Part shown: positions 26,191 through 35,474 of the stretch, piece after piece | How the letters are laid out: every line of letters begins with the position of its first letter | How positions within the stretch are numbered: the stretch's first letter is position 1 | Source of the DNA: Amphritea opalescens | Lineage (GTDB): Bacteria > Pseudomonadota > Gammaproteobacteria > Pseudomonadales > Balneatricaceae | DNA length: 64,000 nucleotides | Direction of reading: 5' to 3' | Assembly (NCBI RefSeq): GCF_003957515.1 | Contig: NZ_RQXW01000007.1 | Coordinates: forward strand, 173,111-237,110 | The notes under the pieces: model-generated | What the model was told of the DNA's origin: nothing | Seen by the model: the letters and a program-made list of their open reading frames with translations, nothing else | Database searches by the model: none | Translations under genes and position numbers: made by a program

Positions 26191-26550
26191 TCAGAGCAAG
26201 ATAGAATCGTCATCGCTTAAAATAGAGTTGTTTGAGACTGGGCTGTTTTCATCGGATTGGTAGGCCGAACGTGCCAGTTTTCGTGAAAGTAGTTTCTGTT
26301 GTGCCGGTTCCGGCAGATCCGTAAATAAAATCGTTTGCTTGGCGATCAGTAGATCGATCAAATCCTCAACGATTCGGCTGACTTCGGTGTCGGATTTGTC
26401 GAGAATTTCCTGTGGGCTTTCGGTGTTATTGTTGCTCGATAAAAAACGAATCACATCAGGGTCTGCAATATCGGCGACCGTTGAGTGTTCAACCGGATGT
26501 GCGGACAATGAAGTGACCTGTCCCTGTTCATTTCTGATTGCATACAACAT
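26191..26550 (-). CDS. Conserved hypothetical, Pseudomonas tryptophan-synthase-beta-like label
   Basis: A 119 aa acidic protein. IVEDLIDLLIAKQTILFTDL followed by PEPAQQKLLSRKLAR is a conserved core in a Pseudomonas/marine family that databases often call tryptophan synthase subunit beta-like. That label is misleading, because the size and sequence show no PLP enzyme. The function is unknown. Starts at ATG 26550, divergent from the mevalonate operon, with a convergent neighbour on the other side. Confidence 0.75.
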   Translation of the reverse strand: MLYAIRNEQGQVTSLSAHPVEHSTVADIADPDVIRFLSSNNNTESPQEILDKSDTEVSRIVEDLIDLLIAKQTILFTDLPEPAQQKLLSRKLARSAYQSDENSPVSNNSILSDDDSILL

Positions 26551-26810
26551 AAGCTAAGCTACCGCCGATTTGAGTTTGAATTGCACTAAGTATGGCGGCG
26601 ATTCTTTAGATGGGTCAAGTCAATGCGGGCAGTTTGGGTACAAATAACCGTTAATTGTTTACCCCGGTCGGTGCGAGGGTAAAGCCCCTTGGATTGCATA
26701 ATCCACAGTGGCTATATAAAATCCACACCTTAAACGAGCTTCCTGAAGGGTTGCAATGCAGATCATGCTTCTATGATCGCGGCAGCCCTTTTTTATTGTG
26801 CCGAGAGATT

Positions 26811-27848
26811 ATGAAATCCCATAAAATTCATCAAGCACCGATTCCAATGCGTACCGTTGGGCCGATTAAAATCAGTGGTCATATCCTGAATGAAAAAGTG
26901 TCAGTGCCACTGGCCACCTATGAAACGCCTTTATGGCCATCGGTGGGGCGCGGCGCCCGCATCTCGGTGCTGACTGACGAGGGGATTAAAACCACGGTGA
27001 TCGATGAGCGGATGAGTCGTTCGATTTTGTTGGAAGCCGATGATGCGTTTGAAGCCTTTAAAGCGCTTGAGTCTATCAAGTCTCGTCAAGATGAGTTGAA
27101 CGAGATCGTGGCGACGTCCAGTCGGTTTGCCAAATTGATCGATCTCAATAGTCAGATTGTGGCTAACCTTATCTACCTGCGGCTTGAATTTACCACCGGT
27201 GATGCCTCAGGCCATAACATGGTGACCAACGCGGCGGATAAACTGATTCCTTGGATTCTCAATGAATATCCTCAGCTGCGTTATTCCTCGATCTCTGCTA
27301 ATTACTGCTCTGATAAAAAGGCCACTGCGGTTAATGGCATTCTCGGGCGGGGCAAATATGTCATCAGTGAAATTCTGATTCCTCGCGAGCTGTGTGAACG
27401 GCGTCTTAAAACGACACCGGAAAAAGTTGTTGATCTGAATATTAAGAAGAACCTGATCGGTACGATGCTGGCCGGCGGTTTACGTAGCGCTAATGCCCAC
27501 TATGCCAATATGTTGTTGGCTTTCTATCTGGCGACAGGGCAGGATGCAGCCAATATTATTGAAGGCTCTCAGGGGATTGTGCATGCCGAAGTGCGCAACG
27601 GTGATCTGTATTTCTCCTGCACCTTGCCGAACCTTATTGTGGGTAGTGTTGGTAATGGCAAAGGGATCGAGTTTGTCGAGCAGAACCTGCAAGCCCTCGG
27701 TTGCAAAGAAGCGCGAGAGCCGGGGGAGAATGCCCGTCGACTAGCGGCTATCTGTGCCGCGACAGTGTTATGCGGTGAGCTATCCCTGATGGCGGCACAG
27801 ACTAATCCCGGTGAGCTGATGGAATCTCACTTGAAAATGGAACGCTGA
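26811..27848 (+). CDS. Hydroxymethylglutaryl-CoA reductase, class I type
   Basis: HMG-CoA + 2 NADPH to mevalonate. Family residues are E39 in ATYETPLWPS, GDASGHNM at 130-137, the catalytic lysine in CSDKKATAVNGILGRGK near 169-170, the nucleotide-binding AGGLRSANAHYANM, and a C-terminal His in MESHLKMER that aligns with SHM of class I enzymes. The frame is open from 26655, but those residues are unlike the family and ATG 26811 has GAGAG upstream, giving 345 aa and a soluble, archaeal-size enzyme without the eukaryotic membrane domain. First gene of the operon; stop and next start overlap as TGATG. Confidence 0.92.
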   Translation: MKSHKIHQAPIPMRTVGPIKISGHILNEKVSVPLATYETPLWPSVGRGARISVLTDEGIKTTVIDERMSRSILLEADDAFEAFKALESIKSRQDELNEIVATSSRFAKLIDLNSQIVANLIYLRLEFTTGDASGHNMVTNAADKLIPWILNEYPQLRYSSISANYCSDKKATAVNGILGRGKYVISEILIPRELCERRLKTTPEKVVDLNIKKNLIGTMLAGGLRSANAHYANMLLAFYLATGQDAANIIEGSQGIVHAEVRNGDLYFSCTLPNLIVGSVGNGKGIEFVEQNLQALGCKEAREPGENARRLAAICAATVLCGELSLMAAQTNPGELMESHLKMER

Positions 27849-28879
27849 TGTCTGATCAGACGAACGACCGAAAAATCGAACATATTCGGGCTATCGAAAA
27901 AGATCCTTTGACCGATCGCGATGGCCGTTTTTTTGATCAGATACAGCTGTGTCACCGCGCCTTGCCCGACCGGGCGCTGGACCAGATCGATACCTCCGTG
28001 GAGTTTCTCGGTAAAAAGCTGAGTTTCCCGCTGCTGATCTCCTCGATGACGGGGGGAGACCACTCGCTGATTAATACCATCAACCGCAATTTAGCCGAAG
28101 CGGCAGAGCGGACCGGTGTTGCCTTGGCGGTAGGTTCTCAGCGGGTGATGTTTACCCAGCCGTCGGCGCGCGAGAGTTTTGACTTGCGGGCCTATGCTCC
28201 GACAACGGTACTGCTCGGTAATATTGGTGCGGTGCAGCTGAACTATGGTTTCTCTATAGAGCAGTGTCAGCAGGCGGTGGATGTATTGGCGGCAGACGGT
28301 TTGTATCTGCATTTGAACCCATTACAGGAAGCGGTGCAGCCAGAGGGTGATACTGATTTTATCGGTTTGCAGGCGAAAATCGCCGCGGTGGCTGCGCAGC
28401 TGAAACAGCCCGTACTGCTTAAAGAGGTGGGGGCTGGGTTGTCTCCAGCGGATATTGAAGCGGGTATCGCGGCGGGCATTCAGTGGTTTGATCTGGCCGG
28501 TTGTGGTGGCACATCATGGAGCCGTATCGAGCATCATCGTAGCGAACACCATGGCGATGACCTTGGAATTTGCTTCCAGGATTGGGGTATTCCTACCCCG
28601 CAGGCATTGAAATTAGCGCAGCCGTATCAAAATAGTGCAGCTTTCATTGCCAGTGGTGGACTCAGGGATGGGATTGATATGGTTAAATCTGTTATACTCG
28701 GCGCCTCGCTCTGCGGCATGGCCGCACCGTTCCTGAAACCGGCAATGGAATCCGCCGATTCAGTGGTCAGGGTAATAGAGCAACGCCGGCGCGAATTCAC
28801 AACAGCGATGTTTTTGCTGGGAATGCCGGATGTAAACAGTTTATTTATGAATCGGGCTCTCATTCTGGGCGAGCGTTGA
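27848..28879 (+). CDS. fni: Type 2 isopentenyl-diphosphate delta-isomerase
   Basis: FMN-dependent interconversion of IPP and DMAPP, not related to type 1 Idi. 343 aa. Recognised from RKIEHIRAIEKDP, SSMTGG, LAVGSQRVMF, LHLNPLQEAVQPEGD and KEVGAGLS, with the FMN phosphate site in GCGGTSWSRIE and ASGGLRDGID. Needed because the mevalonate route gives only IPP. Its start overlaps the HMG-CoA reductase stop. Confidence 0.95.
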   Translation: MSDQTNDRKIEHIRAIEKDPLTDRDGRFFDQIQLCHRALPDRALDQIDTSVEFLGKKLSFPLLISSMTGGDHSLINTINRNLAEAAERTGVALAVGSQRVMFTQPSARESFDLRAYAPTTVLLGNIGAVQLNYGFSIEQCQQAVDVLAADGLYLHLNPLQEAVQPEGDTDFIGLQAKIAAVAAQLKQPVLLKEVGAGLSPADIEAGIAAGIQWFDLAGCGGTSWSRIEHHRSEHHGDDLGICFQDWGIPTPQALKLAQPYQNSAAFIASGGLRDGIDMVKSVILGASLCGMAAPFLKPAMESADSVVRVIEQRRREFTTAMFLLGMPDVNSLFMNRALILGER

Positions 28880-28894
28880 GGATTTTAAGTACGT

Positions 28895-30061
28895 ATGTCC
28901 GTCGGTATTGATGAAATCAGCTTTTACACCTCCAACTACTTTTTGGATCTGAAGAACCTGGCTATGGTCCAGGAGATTGATGTTGGGAAATATTATCAGG
29001 GTATCGGGCAGGAGAAAATGGGAATGCCTGCCCCGGATGAAGATATCGTGACGATGGCGGCAAATGCGGCCCTGCCTCTTATAGAGCGGGTCGGCACAGA
29101 CGCTATCAGTACGGTGATGTTCGCTACTGAAACGGGGATAGACCAATCCAAATCAGCCGGTGTCTATGTACATCGCTTGCTTGGCTTGACGTCTAAGTGT
29201 CGTGTGGTCGAACTGAAACAGGCTTGTTATAGCGCTACGGCGGCTATTCAGATGGCTTGTGGGCTCGTGGCCCGTCAACCGGAAAAGAAAGTCCTGGTCA
29301 TCGCCTCTGATGTAGCCCGTTATGATCTGGGGACCTCCGGTGAAGCGACTCAGGGCTGCGGCGCTGTGGCGATGCTTATCTCGGCGAATCCCCGCTTGGT
29401 CGAACTGGACCCTGAAGTCGGTAATCACACGGAAGATGTGATGGATTTTTGGCGCCCGAATTACCGCTCTACCGCCTTGGTGGATGGTAAATATTCGACC
29501 AAAATCTATCTGCAATCCTTGAAGCATGCGTGGGAACACTTCCGTGAAGTCAGCTCTCTCGCGTTCAATGATTTTCAGCATTTCTGTTATCACCTGCCGT
29601 TTACCCGTATGGCGCAAAAAGCCCATAAGCATTTGGCGCGGGTGAATCAGAGTGCTTTGACACCTGAAATGATCGATCTGCAAGTCGAAGATACCCTGCG
29701 TTATAACCGTATCATCGGTAACAGCTATACGGCATCGATGTATATCGGTTTGGCCTCGCTGCTGGAAAACTGTCAGGAAAATTTGTCCGGTCACCGGGTG
29801 GGTTTTTTCAGTTACGGTTCCGGTTCGGTGGCTGAATTTTTCTCTGGCAAAATCGTTGATGGTTATGATCAGTGTTTGCACATTGATAAACACCGTTCGA
29901 TGCTAGATGCCCGCAGTGAAGTCTCTTATGACGAGTATCTCGCTCTGTATAACGATGTTGATCCTATTGATGGCGGTGTTCATCCTAAAGGGGAAGGGAC
30001 TACCGGTCGTTTTCGCTTAGTTAGCATCTCCCACCATAAGCGTGAATATATCGCCTGCTAA
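28895..30061 (+). CDS. mvaS: Hydroxymethylglutaryl-CoA synthase
   Basis: Acetyl-CoA + acetoacetyl-CoA to HMG-CoA, a thiolase-fold enzyme. Catalytic residues are E79 in FATETGID, C111 in LKQACYSATAA and H233 in CYHLPFTRMAQKAH; GSYxxGS is seen as SYGSGSVAEFFSG. The 388 aa length matches bacterial MvaS. Starts at ATG 28895, 15 bp after fni. No acetoacetyl-CoA thiolase is in the window. Confidence 0.95.
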   Translation: MSVGIDEISFYTSNYFLDLKNLAMVQEIDVGKYYQGIGQEKMGMPAPDEDIVTMAANAALPLIERVGTDAISTVMFATETGIDQSKSAGVYVHRLLGLTSKCRVVELKQACYSATAAIQMACGLVARQPEKKVLVIASDVARYDLGTSGEATQGCGAVAMLISANPRLVELDPEVGNHTEDVMDFWRPNYRSTALVDGKYSTKIYLQSLKHAWEHFREVSSLAFNDFQHFCYHLPFTRMAQKAHKHLARVNQSALTPEMIDLQVEDTLRYNRIIGNSYTASMYIGLASLLENCQENLSGHRVGFFSYGSGSVAEFFSGKIVDGYDQCLHIDKHRSMLDARSEVSYDEYLALYNDVDPIDGGVHPKGEGTTGRFRLVSISHHKREYIAC

Positions 30062-30073
30062 GGAACTTCTTTG

Positions 30074-31075
30074 ATGAAGGCTTGTGCCCCCGGTAAACTG
30101 ATTCTCAGTGGAGAACATTCAGCCGTCTACGGGGCACCGGCGATCGCTTTGGCGGTGAACCGCTATATCCGTTGTCACAGCACATTTACCTCAACCCATG
30201 ATCTGACCCTGCGATTGCCTGAGTTTAATTGGCAGGTGCAACTTAGCTGGTCTGATCTACGTTATCTGAATGACCATCTAAACCAGCGTTTTCAGCAGTT
30301 TGAGCAGGGCCTTATCGGCGCTGGCGATATCCTCGAAGCCCCACACCAATTAGCCTTATACGCACTGGCTCAGTGTTTACCTGAGACGGACCCCGATACC
30401 GGCCTCGCGCTGGAAATTCATTCGGAGTTACCACTGGGCTCGGGTATGGGCTCCTCTGCTGCCCTGAGTGCTGCGGTGACCCGTTTGGCACAACATCTCT
30501 TTGCTACCCCTTTGAATACCTACGATATGTTTCAGCGGGTTCGCTATTGCGAGCGCCTGTGTCATGGTCGGGGAGGATTGATTGATGCCGCCACCGTCAG
30601 CTATGGGGGGATGGTGCAGGTTGAAGCGGGGCAGGTCGCTCAGTTACCCGTACAGTTGGGTGATCATTGGTATTATATTCATACCGGCGCGCCAGCGGTG
30701 GGGACCGGTGAATGTGTGGATAATGTCCGACGACACTGGGGTGATACCGGGATCTGGCAGGATTTTTCCGCACTAACAGAACAGCTACGGGCGACGATTG
30801 TGGCGGGGACTGATCCACGCCAGTTGATACAGGCGAATCACCGTTTACTCAGTGATATCGGTGTGGTGCCACGGCCCGTGCAGCATTTTATTCAACAGTT
30901 AGAAAACCTCGGTGGTGCCGCTAAAGTGAGCGGTGCGGGTGCAGTATCGGGCGATAGCGGCGGTGCTTTAATCGCCTATCTGCCTGATATTGATCTGGCG
31001 GGTGTGTGTCAGCAAGCGGGTTACCGCTATATGGCGATAGAAGAAGATAAACAAGGAGCTCGGCTTGAAGATTAA
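30074..31075 (+). CDS. GHMP kinase, mevalonate kinase-like (first of two)
   Basis: A 333 aa GHMP-superfamily kinase. It opens with CAPGKLILSGEHSAVYGAP, carries the ATP loop PLGSGMGSSAALSAAVT, GRGGLIDAATVSYGGM, and a C-terminal SGAGAVSGDSGGALI. The GEHxAVYG opening is the mevalonate-kinase signature. Since the next gene has the same signature, one of the two must supply phosphomevalonate kinase activity if the pathway is canonical; sequence alone does not say which. ATG 30074 is preferred over TTG 30071. It overlaps the next gene by 11 bp. Confidence 0.85.
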   Translation: MKACAPGKLILSGEHSAVYGAPAIALAVNRYIRCHSTFTSTHDLTLRLPEFNWQVQLSWSDLRYLNDHLNQRFQQFEQGLIGAGDILEAPHQLALYALAQCLPETDPDTGLALEIHSELPLGSGMGSSAALSAAVTRLAQHLFATPLNTYDMFQRVRYCERLCHGRGGLIDAATVSYGGMVQVEAGQVAQLPVQLGDHWYYIHTGAPAVGTGECVDNVRRHWGDTGIWQDFSALTEQLRATIVAGTDPRQLIQANHRLLSDIGVVPRPVQHFIQQLENLGGAAKVSGAGAVSGDSGGALIAYLPDIDLAGVCQQAGYRYMAIEEDKQGARLED

Positions 31076-32015
31076 GGTGACCGCCCCCGGTAGTTTAATG
31101 TTGATGGGCGAGCATGCCGTGCTGTTTGGTCAGCGGGCATTAGCTTGTGCGGTGGATAAGCGTATCAGCGTGATACTAACGCCTCGCCTCGATCGGCTGG
31201 TTTATATTGATTCGGCTCTGGCGCAATACAGTGCTAGCCTCGATAACCTTACCCCCGAACCCGCTTTGAGCTTTGTGCTGGCAGCGATTGAGCGACAACT
31301 AGCACAGCTGTCCCATGGTTTTGACCTGCAGATACGCTCTGAATTTTCCCATACGGTTGGCCTAGGTTCTTCTGCGGCCGTGACCGCAGCGGTGGTCTCG
31401 GCGTTGCAGGCGTATATCGGCAAGACGGCTGTAGATGGGCATGATCCGTCTATACTGTTCGATGAAGCTTTAGCGGTAGTGCATCAGGTACAGGATGGTC
31501 GGGGTTCAGGCACCGATTTAGTGGCAGCCGTTTATGGTGGTGTAGTGGGATATACCGTCGCTTCCGCTGAGATGCCACCACAGATTCGGCGACTCCAAGG
31601 ACTGCCGACGATTAGTTTGTATTATGTAGGCTATAAGATGAAAACCCTCGATGTGCTCAAGCGCGTCGAGGGTTTTGCGGCACAATCACCGGAACTCTAT
31701 GCGGGGTTATACCAGTTGATGGGGCAGACCTGTGAGCAGGCCGAGCAGGCTGTGGATAACTCGGATTGGCCGCAGCTTGGTCGGCTGATGAATATCTATC
31801 AGGGATTGATGGATGCGTTGGGGGTTAATGATGCCCAGTTGTCTGAGATGATCTATACATTGCGTAGCGATCCTGACGTTTTGGGGGCGAAGATTTCAGG
31901 CTCAGGCTTAGGTGACTGTGTGCTGGCGCTTGGGAATCCAAGCCGTGAACTATTGGCGTATGAACACATACCGGTGACGGTATCTTCGGAGGGAATAACC
32001 ATTGAGTATGTCTGA
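31065..32015 (+). CDS. GHMP kinase, mevalonate/phosphomevalonate kinase-like (second of two)
   Basis: A 316 aa GHMP kinase: APGSLMLMGEHAVLFGQRAL, HTVGLGSSAAVTAAVVSAL, GRGSGTDLVAAVYGGVV and KISGSGLGDCVLALG. It looks like mevalonate kinase too, and lacks the CGKLYWAGEYAIL-type opening I recall for Gram-positive phosphomevalonate kinase. The start is TTG 31065: AAGGAG ends seven bases upstream and the product begins MKIKVTAPGS. It overlaps both neighbours, so it is translationally coupled. Confidence 0.85.
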   Translation: MKIKVTAPGSLMLMGEHAVLFGQRALACAVDKRISVILTPRLDRLVYIDSALAQYSASLDNLTPEPALSFVLAAIERQLAQLSHGFDLQIRSEFSHTVGLGSSAAVTAAVVSALQAYIGKTAVDGHDPSILFDEALAVVHQVQDGRGSGTDLVAAVYGGVVGYTVASAEMPPQIRRLQGLPTISLYYVGYKMKTLDVLKRVEGFAAQSPELYAGLYQLMGQTCEQAEQAVDNSDWPQLGRLMNIYQGLMDALGVNDAQLSEMIYTLRSDPDVLGAKISGSGLGDCVLALGNPSRELLAYEHIPVTVSSEGITIEYV

Positions 32016-33009
32016 ACGTATGACAAAAGGTAGCGTGATTGCTCAATACCTACCTGAGAGGGTGACGCCAGTGGGTGAGACCATCGCGCCGGTATTTGCA
32101 CCGAGCAACATCGCCCTGTGTAAATATTGGGGTAAACGGGATGTTGAGCTGAACCTGCCGATCAACAGTAGTTTATCTATTTCGCTCGCGCATTTGGGCA
32201 CCCAGACCCGTCTCTCCGTTAGCGATGAAGATGCGGTTTGGCTCAATGGGGAAAAGGTGGCGGCGCAGGATAAGTTTGCCCGTAAAGTGATCGCCTTTAT
32301 CGATCTGTTTCGTGGCCCACAGGGTAGTCCTGTTAAAGTCGAGACCGACAATAATATCCCTACCGCCGCGGGGTTAGCCTCCTCTGCGTCGGGTTTTGCG
32401 GCCTTGATGCTCGCTATCGACGGTTTTTATGGTCTTAAGCTTGATCCCCAATGCTTGTCAGCCTTTGCACGAATGGGCAGTGGTAGCGCGAGCCGTTCCC
32501 TCTATACCGGTTTTGTTGAATGGCAGATGGGGGTGCGGGAAGATGGCATGGATAGTATTGCCTTGCCGCTCGATAGTCACTGGGACGCGCTGCGGATCGG
32601 CTTGGTGAAGGTAAGCGTGGCGGAAAAAGCGGTCGACTCCCGTTCGGGGATGAATCGGACAGTGGAAACCGCGCATCTCTATCAGAGCTGGCCATTACAG
32701 GCAGCAGCGGATCTCGAACGTTTACATCAAGCGATTGCCGACAAAAACTTCACCCAGCTAGGTGAAACCGCCGAACAGAATGCGCTGTCGATGCATGCCA
32801 CTATGATCGCTGCTTGGCCACCGCTGCTGTATTGGCAGCCCGGTTCTGTTGCCGCCATGCACCGCATCTGGCAGGCGCGTGCTGAAGGGGTCGAGGTATA
32901 TTTCACCATGGATGCCGGTCCTAATCTTAAACTGTTGTTTACTGCCGAAGCAGAAGCAGCAGTGAAGCACTATTTTCCCGATATGGAGGTTATAGCTCCC
33001 TTTGGTTGA
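32002..33009 (+). CDS. mvaD: Diphosphomevalonate decarboxylase
   Basis: ATP-dependent decarboxylation of mevalonate 5-diphosphate to IPP. It has APSNIALCKYWGKRD, the phosphate loop NNIPTAAGLASSASGFAAL, GSGSASRSLYTGFVEW, and MDAGPNLKLL near the C-terminus. 335 aa. GGAGGG lies eight bases before TTG 32002, while ATG 32008 is 14 bases away, so TTG is favoured. Presence of this enzyme argues for the classical two-phosphorylation mevalonate route rather than an archaeal variant. Confidence 0.95.
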   Translation: MSMSERMTKGSVIAQYLPERVTPVGETIAPVFAPSNIALCKYWGKRDVELNLPINSSLSISLAHLGTQTRLSVSDEDAVWLNGEKVAAQDKFARKVIAFIDLFRGPQGSPVKVETDNNIPTAAGLASSASGFAALMLAIDGFYGLKLDPQCLSAFARMGSGSASRSLYTGFVEWQMGVREDGMDSIALPLDSHWDALRIGLVKVSVAEKAVDSRSGMNRTVETAHLYQSWPLQAAADLERLHQAIADKNFTQLGETAEQNALSMHATMIAAWPPLLYWQPGSVAAMHRIWQARAEGVEVYFTMDAGPNLKLLFTAEAEAAVKHYFPDMEVIAPFG

Positions 33010-35440
33010 AGTGCCTGTTCATTCGCCGAATCAGGCGGATCAATGCTCCGAAGCCAGTGGTTTTGTGCTGACTCGGCAGCAATTCGATACACCAACAGGC
33101 ATCTGCTTTCAGTTTTGGCTTAAGTCCACTGAGGCTTTTCCGGTTTCGGTGACGGCGCAGGAAGCGGTGTTTTTTGTCCTTGAAGAGGATGTCCCACGGA
33201 TTAAATCGCTGCTCGAAGCGAAAGTTATCCCCGCCTTAAAAAAGCCGCTTAAGTCGGGCGCTGAATCGTCGGCGTCAGCCGGCTGGCGATTGCAATCACT
33301 ACCGTTGAAAGACCTTCAACAACGTCCGGTCTACGGTTTATACAGCCAATCGTTAGCCATTTATAGGCAGTTAATCGATCTGTTACAAACCTATGCCATT
33401 CCGATGATCGAAGAGGATATTCGCCCTGTTGATCGCTTCCTGATGGAACGCTTTATTCAGGACAGCGCTCGGGTGCGCTTTAGCCAACAGTCGGCCCAGT
33501 TGCAGCCTATTACCTATGAAGCGCCACTCAGCATGTTGTCGGTGGATATTGAAACGACCATGCGTGCAGACCGAATATTCTCGATCGGTCTCTATTCCGA
33601 TGAACTGAGCAAGGTATTGATCGTTGGCGAGGGCGTAAATGAGCCCTGGCTCGAGTACGTCAATGACGAACGGGCGCTGTTACAGGCGTTTGTGCGTGAG
33701 GTTGAACGTTGTAATCCGGACATCTTTATCGGTTGGAATGTGGTCGGGTTTGATTTTCGCGTCTTACAGGAGCGCGCTAAACGGTTGCAAGTGCCACTGA
33801 ATCTAGGCCGTGATGGTAGCCGTATTCAGGTGATTCAGTCGGCCAATGGTAAATGGTTCTGCCGAATAGCCGGTCGCGTGGTATTGGATGGTATCGATAC
33901 CCTTAAAGGCGCCACCTATCAGTTTGAAAGTTTTTCGCTGGAGTATGTCTCTCATCAGATGTTGGATCGCGGCAAGCTGTTAGGCCATCAGATGGATGAG
34001 GGGCTGAACCGCGGTGAGGAGATTCAGCAGGTCTATCGGACAGCCCCCCATCGGCTGGCGGAATATAATCTAGAAGATTGTAAGCTGGTGTGGGATATCT
34101 TTGAAAAAGCCCAGTTACTTCATTATCTAGTGGAACGCAGTCGTTTGACCGGTTTACCGCTGGATAAGGTGGGCGGCTCGGCGGCTTCGTTTGATAATCA
34201 ATATCTGCCCCGATTACACCGGCAAGGCTATGTTGCCCCAGTGTACGCTTCCGGCGAATCCCAGATGGGTGCGCCGGGCGGCTATGTGATGGAGTCCCGC
34301 CCAGGTTTATACCATCAGGTGTTGGTGCTGGATTTCAAAAGCCTGTATCCGAGTATTATCCGCACCTTTATGGTGGACCCTTATGCCTTAGCAGAGGGTA
34401 CCGGTACTGAATGTTCCGCCGATGATCTGGTGCCGGGCTTTAACCATGCTATTTTTAGTCGGCAACGGGCGATTCTGCCTGAGATTATCGAGCGACTATG
34501 GCAGGCGAGGGATCGGGCGAAAGCGGAGAAGAACGCACCGCTGTCTCAAGCGATAAAGATCATCATGAACAGCTTTTACGGGGTGTTGGGCTCAGACGTT
34601 TGCCGCTTTTTTGATCAACGATTATCGGGCTCAATTACGTTGCGAGGCCATGAAATTCTTACCCGTACTAAAGAGAAGATTGAGGAACAGTTTGGCTATC
34701 AGGTGATCTATGGGGATACCGATTCGGTGTTTGTTTGGCTTGGTGATGAGTTCCCTCAAGCGGATGCGCCCGCAGAGGGGCGTAAGCTAGAACAGTTTCT
34801 CAATCAGTGGTGGCAGGATGAGGTGCAACAGCGCTTCGGTTTACCCTGTCACCTGGAATTGGAATATGAAACCCACTACCGTCGTTTCTTGATGCCGACC
34901 ATGCGCCACTCAGAAAAAGGTACTAAAAAACGTTACGCGGGTATTCGTCATTTTGCCGATGGGCAAGAGGAGCTTATCTTCAAAGGGCTGGAATCGGTGC
35001 GTTCTGATTGGACGCCGTTGGCGCGGCAGGTTCAGCGAGAACTCTACCGGCTGATCTTCAGTGATGCGCCCTATGTGGATTATTTGAAACAGATCGTGGC
35101 GCAGATGAAAGCGGGGCAGTTAGATGCTGAACTGGTCTATCGTAAACGCTTACGTCGGCCATTGGATGACTATAGTAAAAATAAGCCGCCCCATGTGCAG
35201 GCGGCGCTAAAAGCACGGCAGCAGTTTAGTCGAGAAGGTAAAACCCGGGTGTTTTCAGCCGGGATGTTTATCGAATATCTGATCACCGTGAATGGGCCAG
35301 AGCCGTTGCTGTTTGCAACCTCGCCGATCGACTACCAACACTATCTTGACCGGCAGCTCGCACCGGTGGCCGATAGTATTTTGATGTTTCTTGATGATAG
35401 TTTCGAAGCGTTACACGCTCCCCAGATCGATCTTTTTTAG
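33002..35440 (+). CDS. polB: DNA polymerase II (family B)
   Basis: Replicative-type family B polymerase with proofreading, used in translesion and fork restart. 812 aa, near E. coli PolB (783). Exo I DIETT at 182-186, the exonuclease NxxxFD-type GWNVVGFDFRVL near 244-255, motif A DFKSLYPSII at 444-453, motif B KIIMNSFYG at 519-527 and motif C YGDTDS at 570-575 are all intact. The start is TTG 33002 (or GTG 33011), with GGAGG 12 bases upstream, overlapping the mvaD stop. No LexA box was seen just upstream; it is probably transcribed with the mevalonate genes. Confidence 0.95.
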   Translation: MVEVPVHSPNQADQCSEASGFVLTRQQFDTPTGICFQFWLKSTEAFPVSVTAQEAVFFVLEEDVPRIKSLLEAKVIPALKKPLKSGAESSASAGWRLQSLPLKDLQQRPVYGLYSQSLAIYRQLIDLLQTYAIPMIEEDIRPVDRFLMERFIQDSARVRFSQQSAQLQPITYEAPLSMLSVDIETTMRADRIFSIGLYSDELSKVLIVGEGVNEPWLEYVNDERALLQAFVREVERCNPDIFIGWNVVGFDFRVLQERAKRLQVPLNLGRDGSRIQVIQSANGKWFCRIAGRVVLDGIDTLKGATYQFESFSLEYVSHQMLDRGKLLGHQMDEGLNRGEEIQQVYRTAPHRLAEYNLEDCKLVWDIFEKAQLLHYLVERSRLTGLPLDKVGGSAASFDNQYLPRLHRQGYVAPVYASGESQMGAPGGYVMESRPGLYHQVLVLDFKSLYPSIIRTFMVDPYALAEGTGTECSADDLVPGFNHAIFSRQRAILPEIIERLWQARDRAKAEKNAPLSQAIKIIMNSFYGVLGSDVCRFFDQRLSGSITLRGHEILTRTKEKIEEQFGYQVIYGDTDSVFVWLGDEFPQADAPAEGRKLEQFLNQWWQDEVQQRFGLPCHLELEYETHYRRFLMPTMRHSEKGTKKRYAGIRHFADGQEELIFKGLESVRSDWTPLARQVQRELYRLIFSDAPYVDYLKQIVAQMKAGQLDAELVYRKRLRRPLDDYSKNKPPHVQAALKARQQFSREGKTRVFSAGMFIEYLITVNGPEPLLFATSPIDYQHYLDRQLAPVADSILMFLDDSFEALHAPQIDLF

Positions 35441-35474
35441 CGCTTCTAACGCCAGCCCTCTTTATATTGCTGCT

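Noticed and set aside
26655..26810. Upstream 52-residue extension of HMG-CoA reductase from a TTG
   Set aside because: The extension is Cys-rich and unlike the family; ATG 26811 has a ribosome site.
29153..29893. 246-codon open frame antisense to HMG-CoA synthase
   Set aside because: Lies wholly within mvaS on the other strand, has no ribosome site or family motif, and mvaS is certain.
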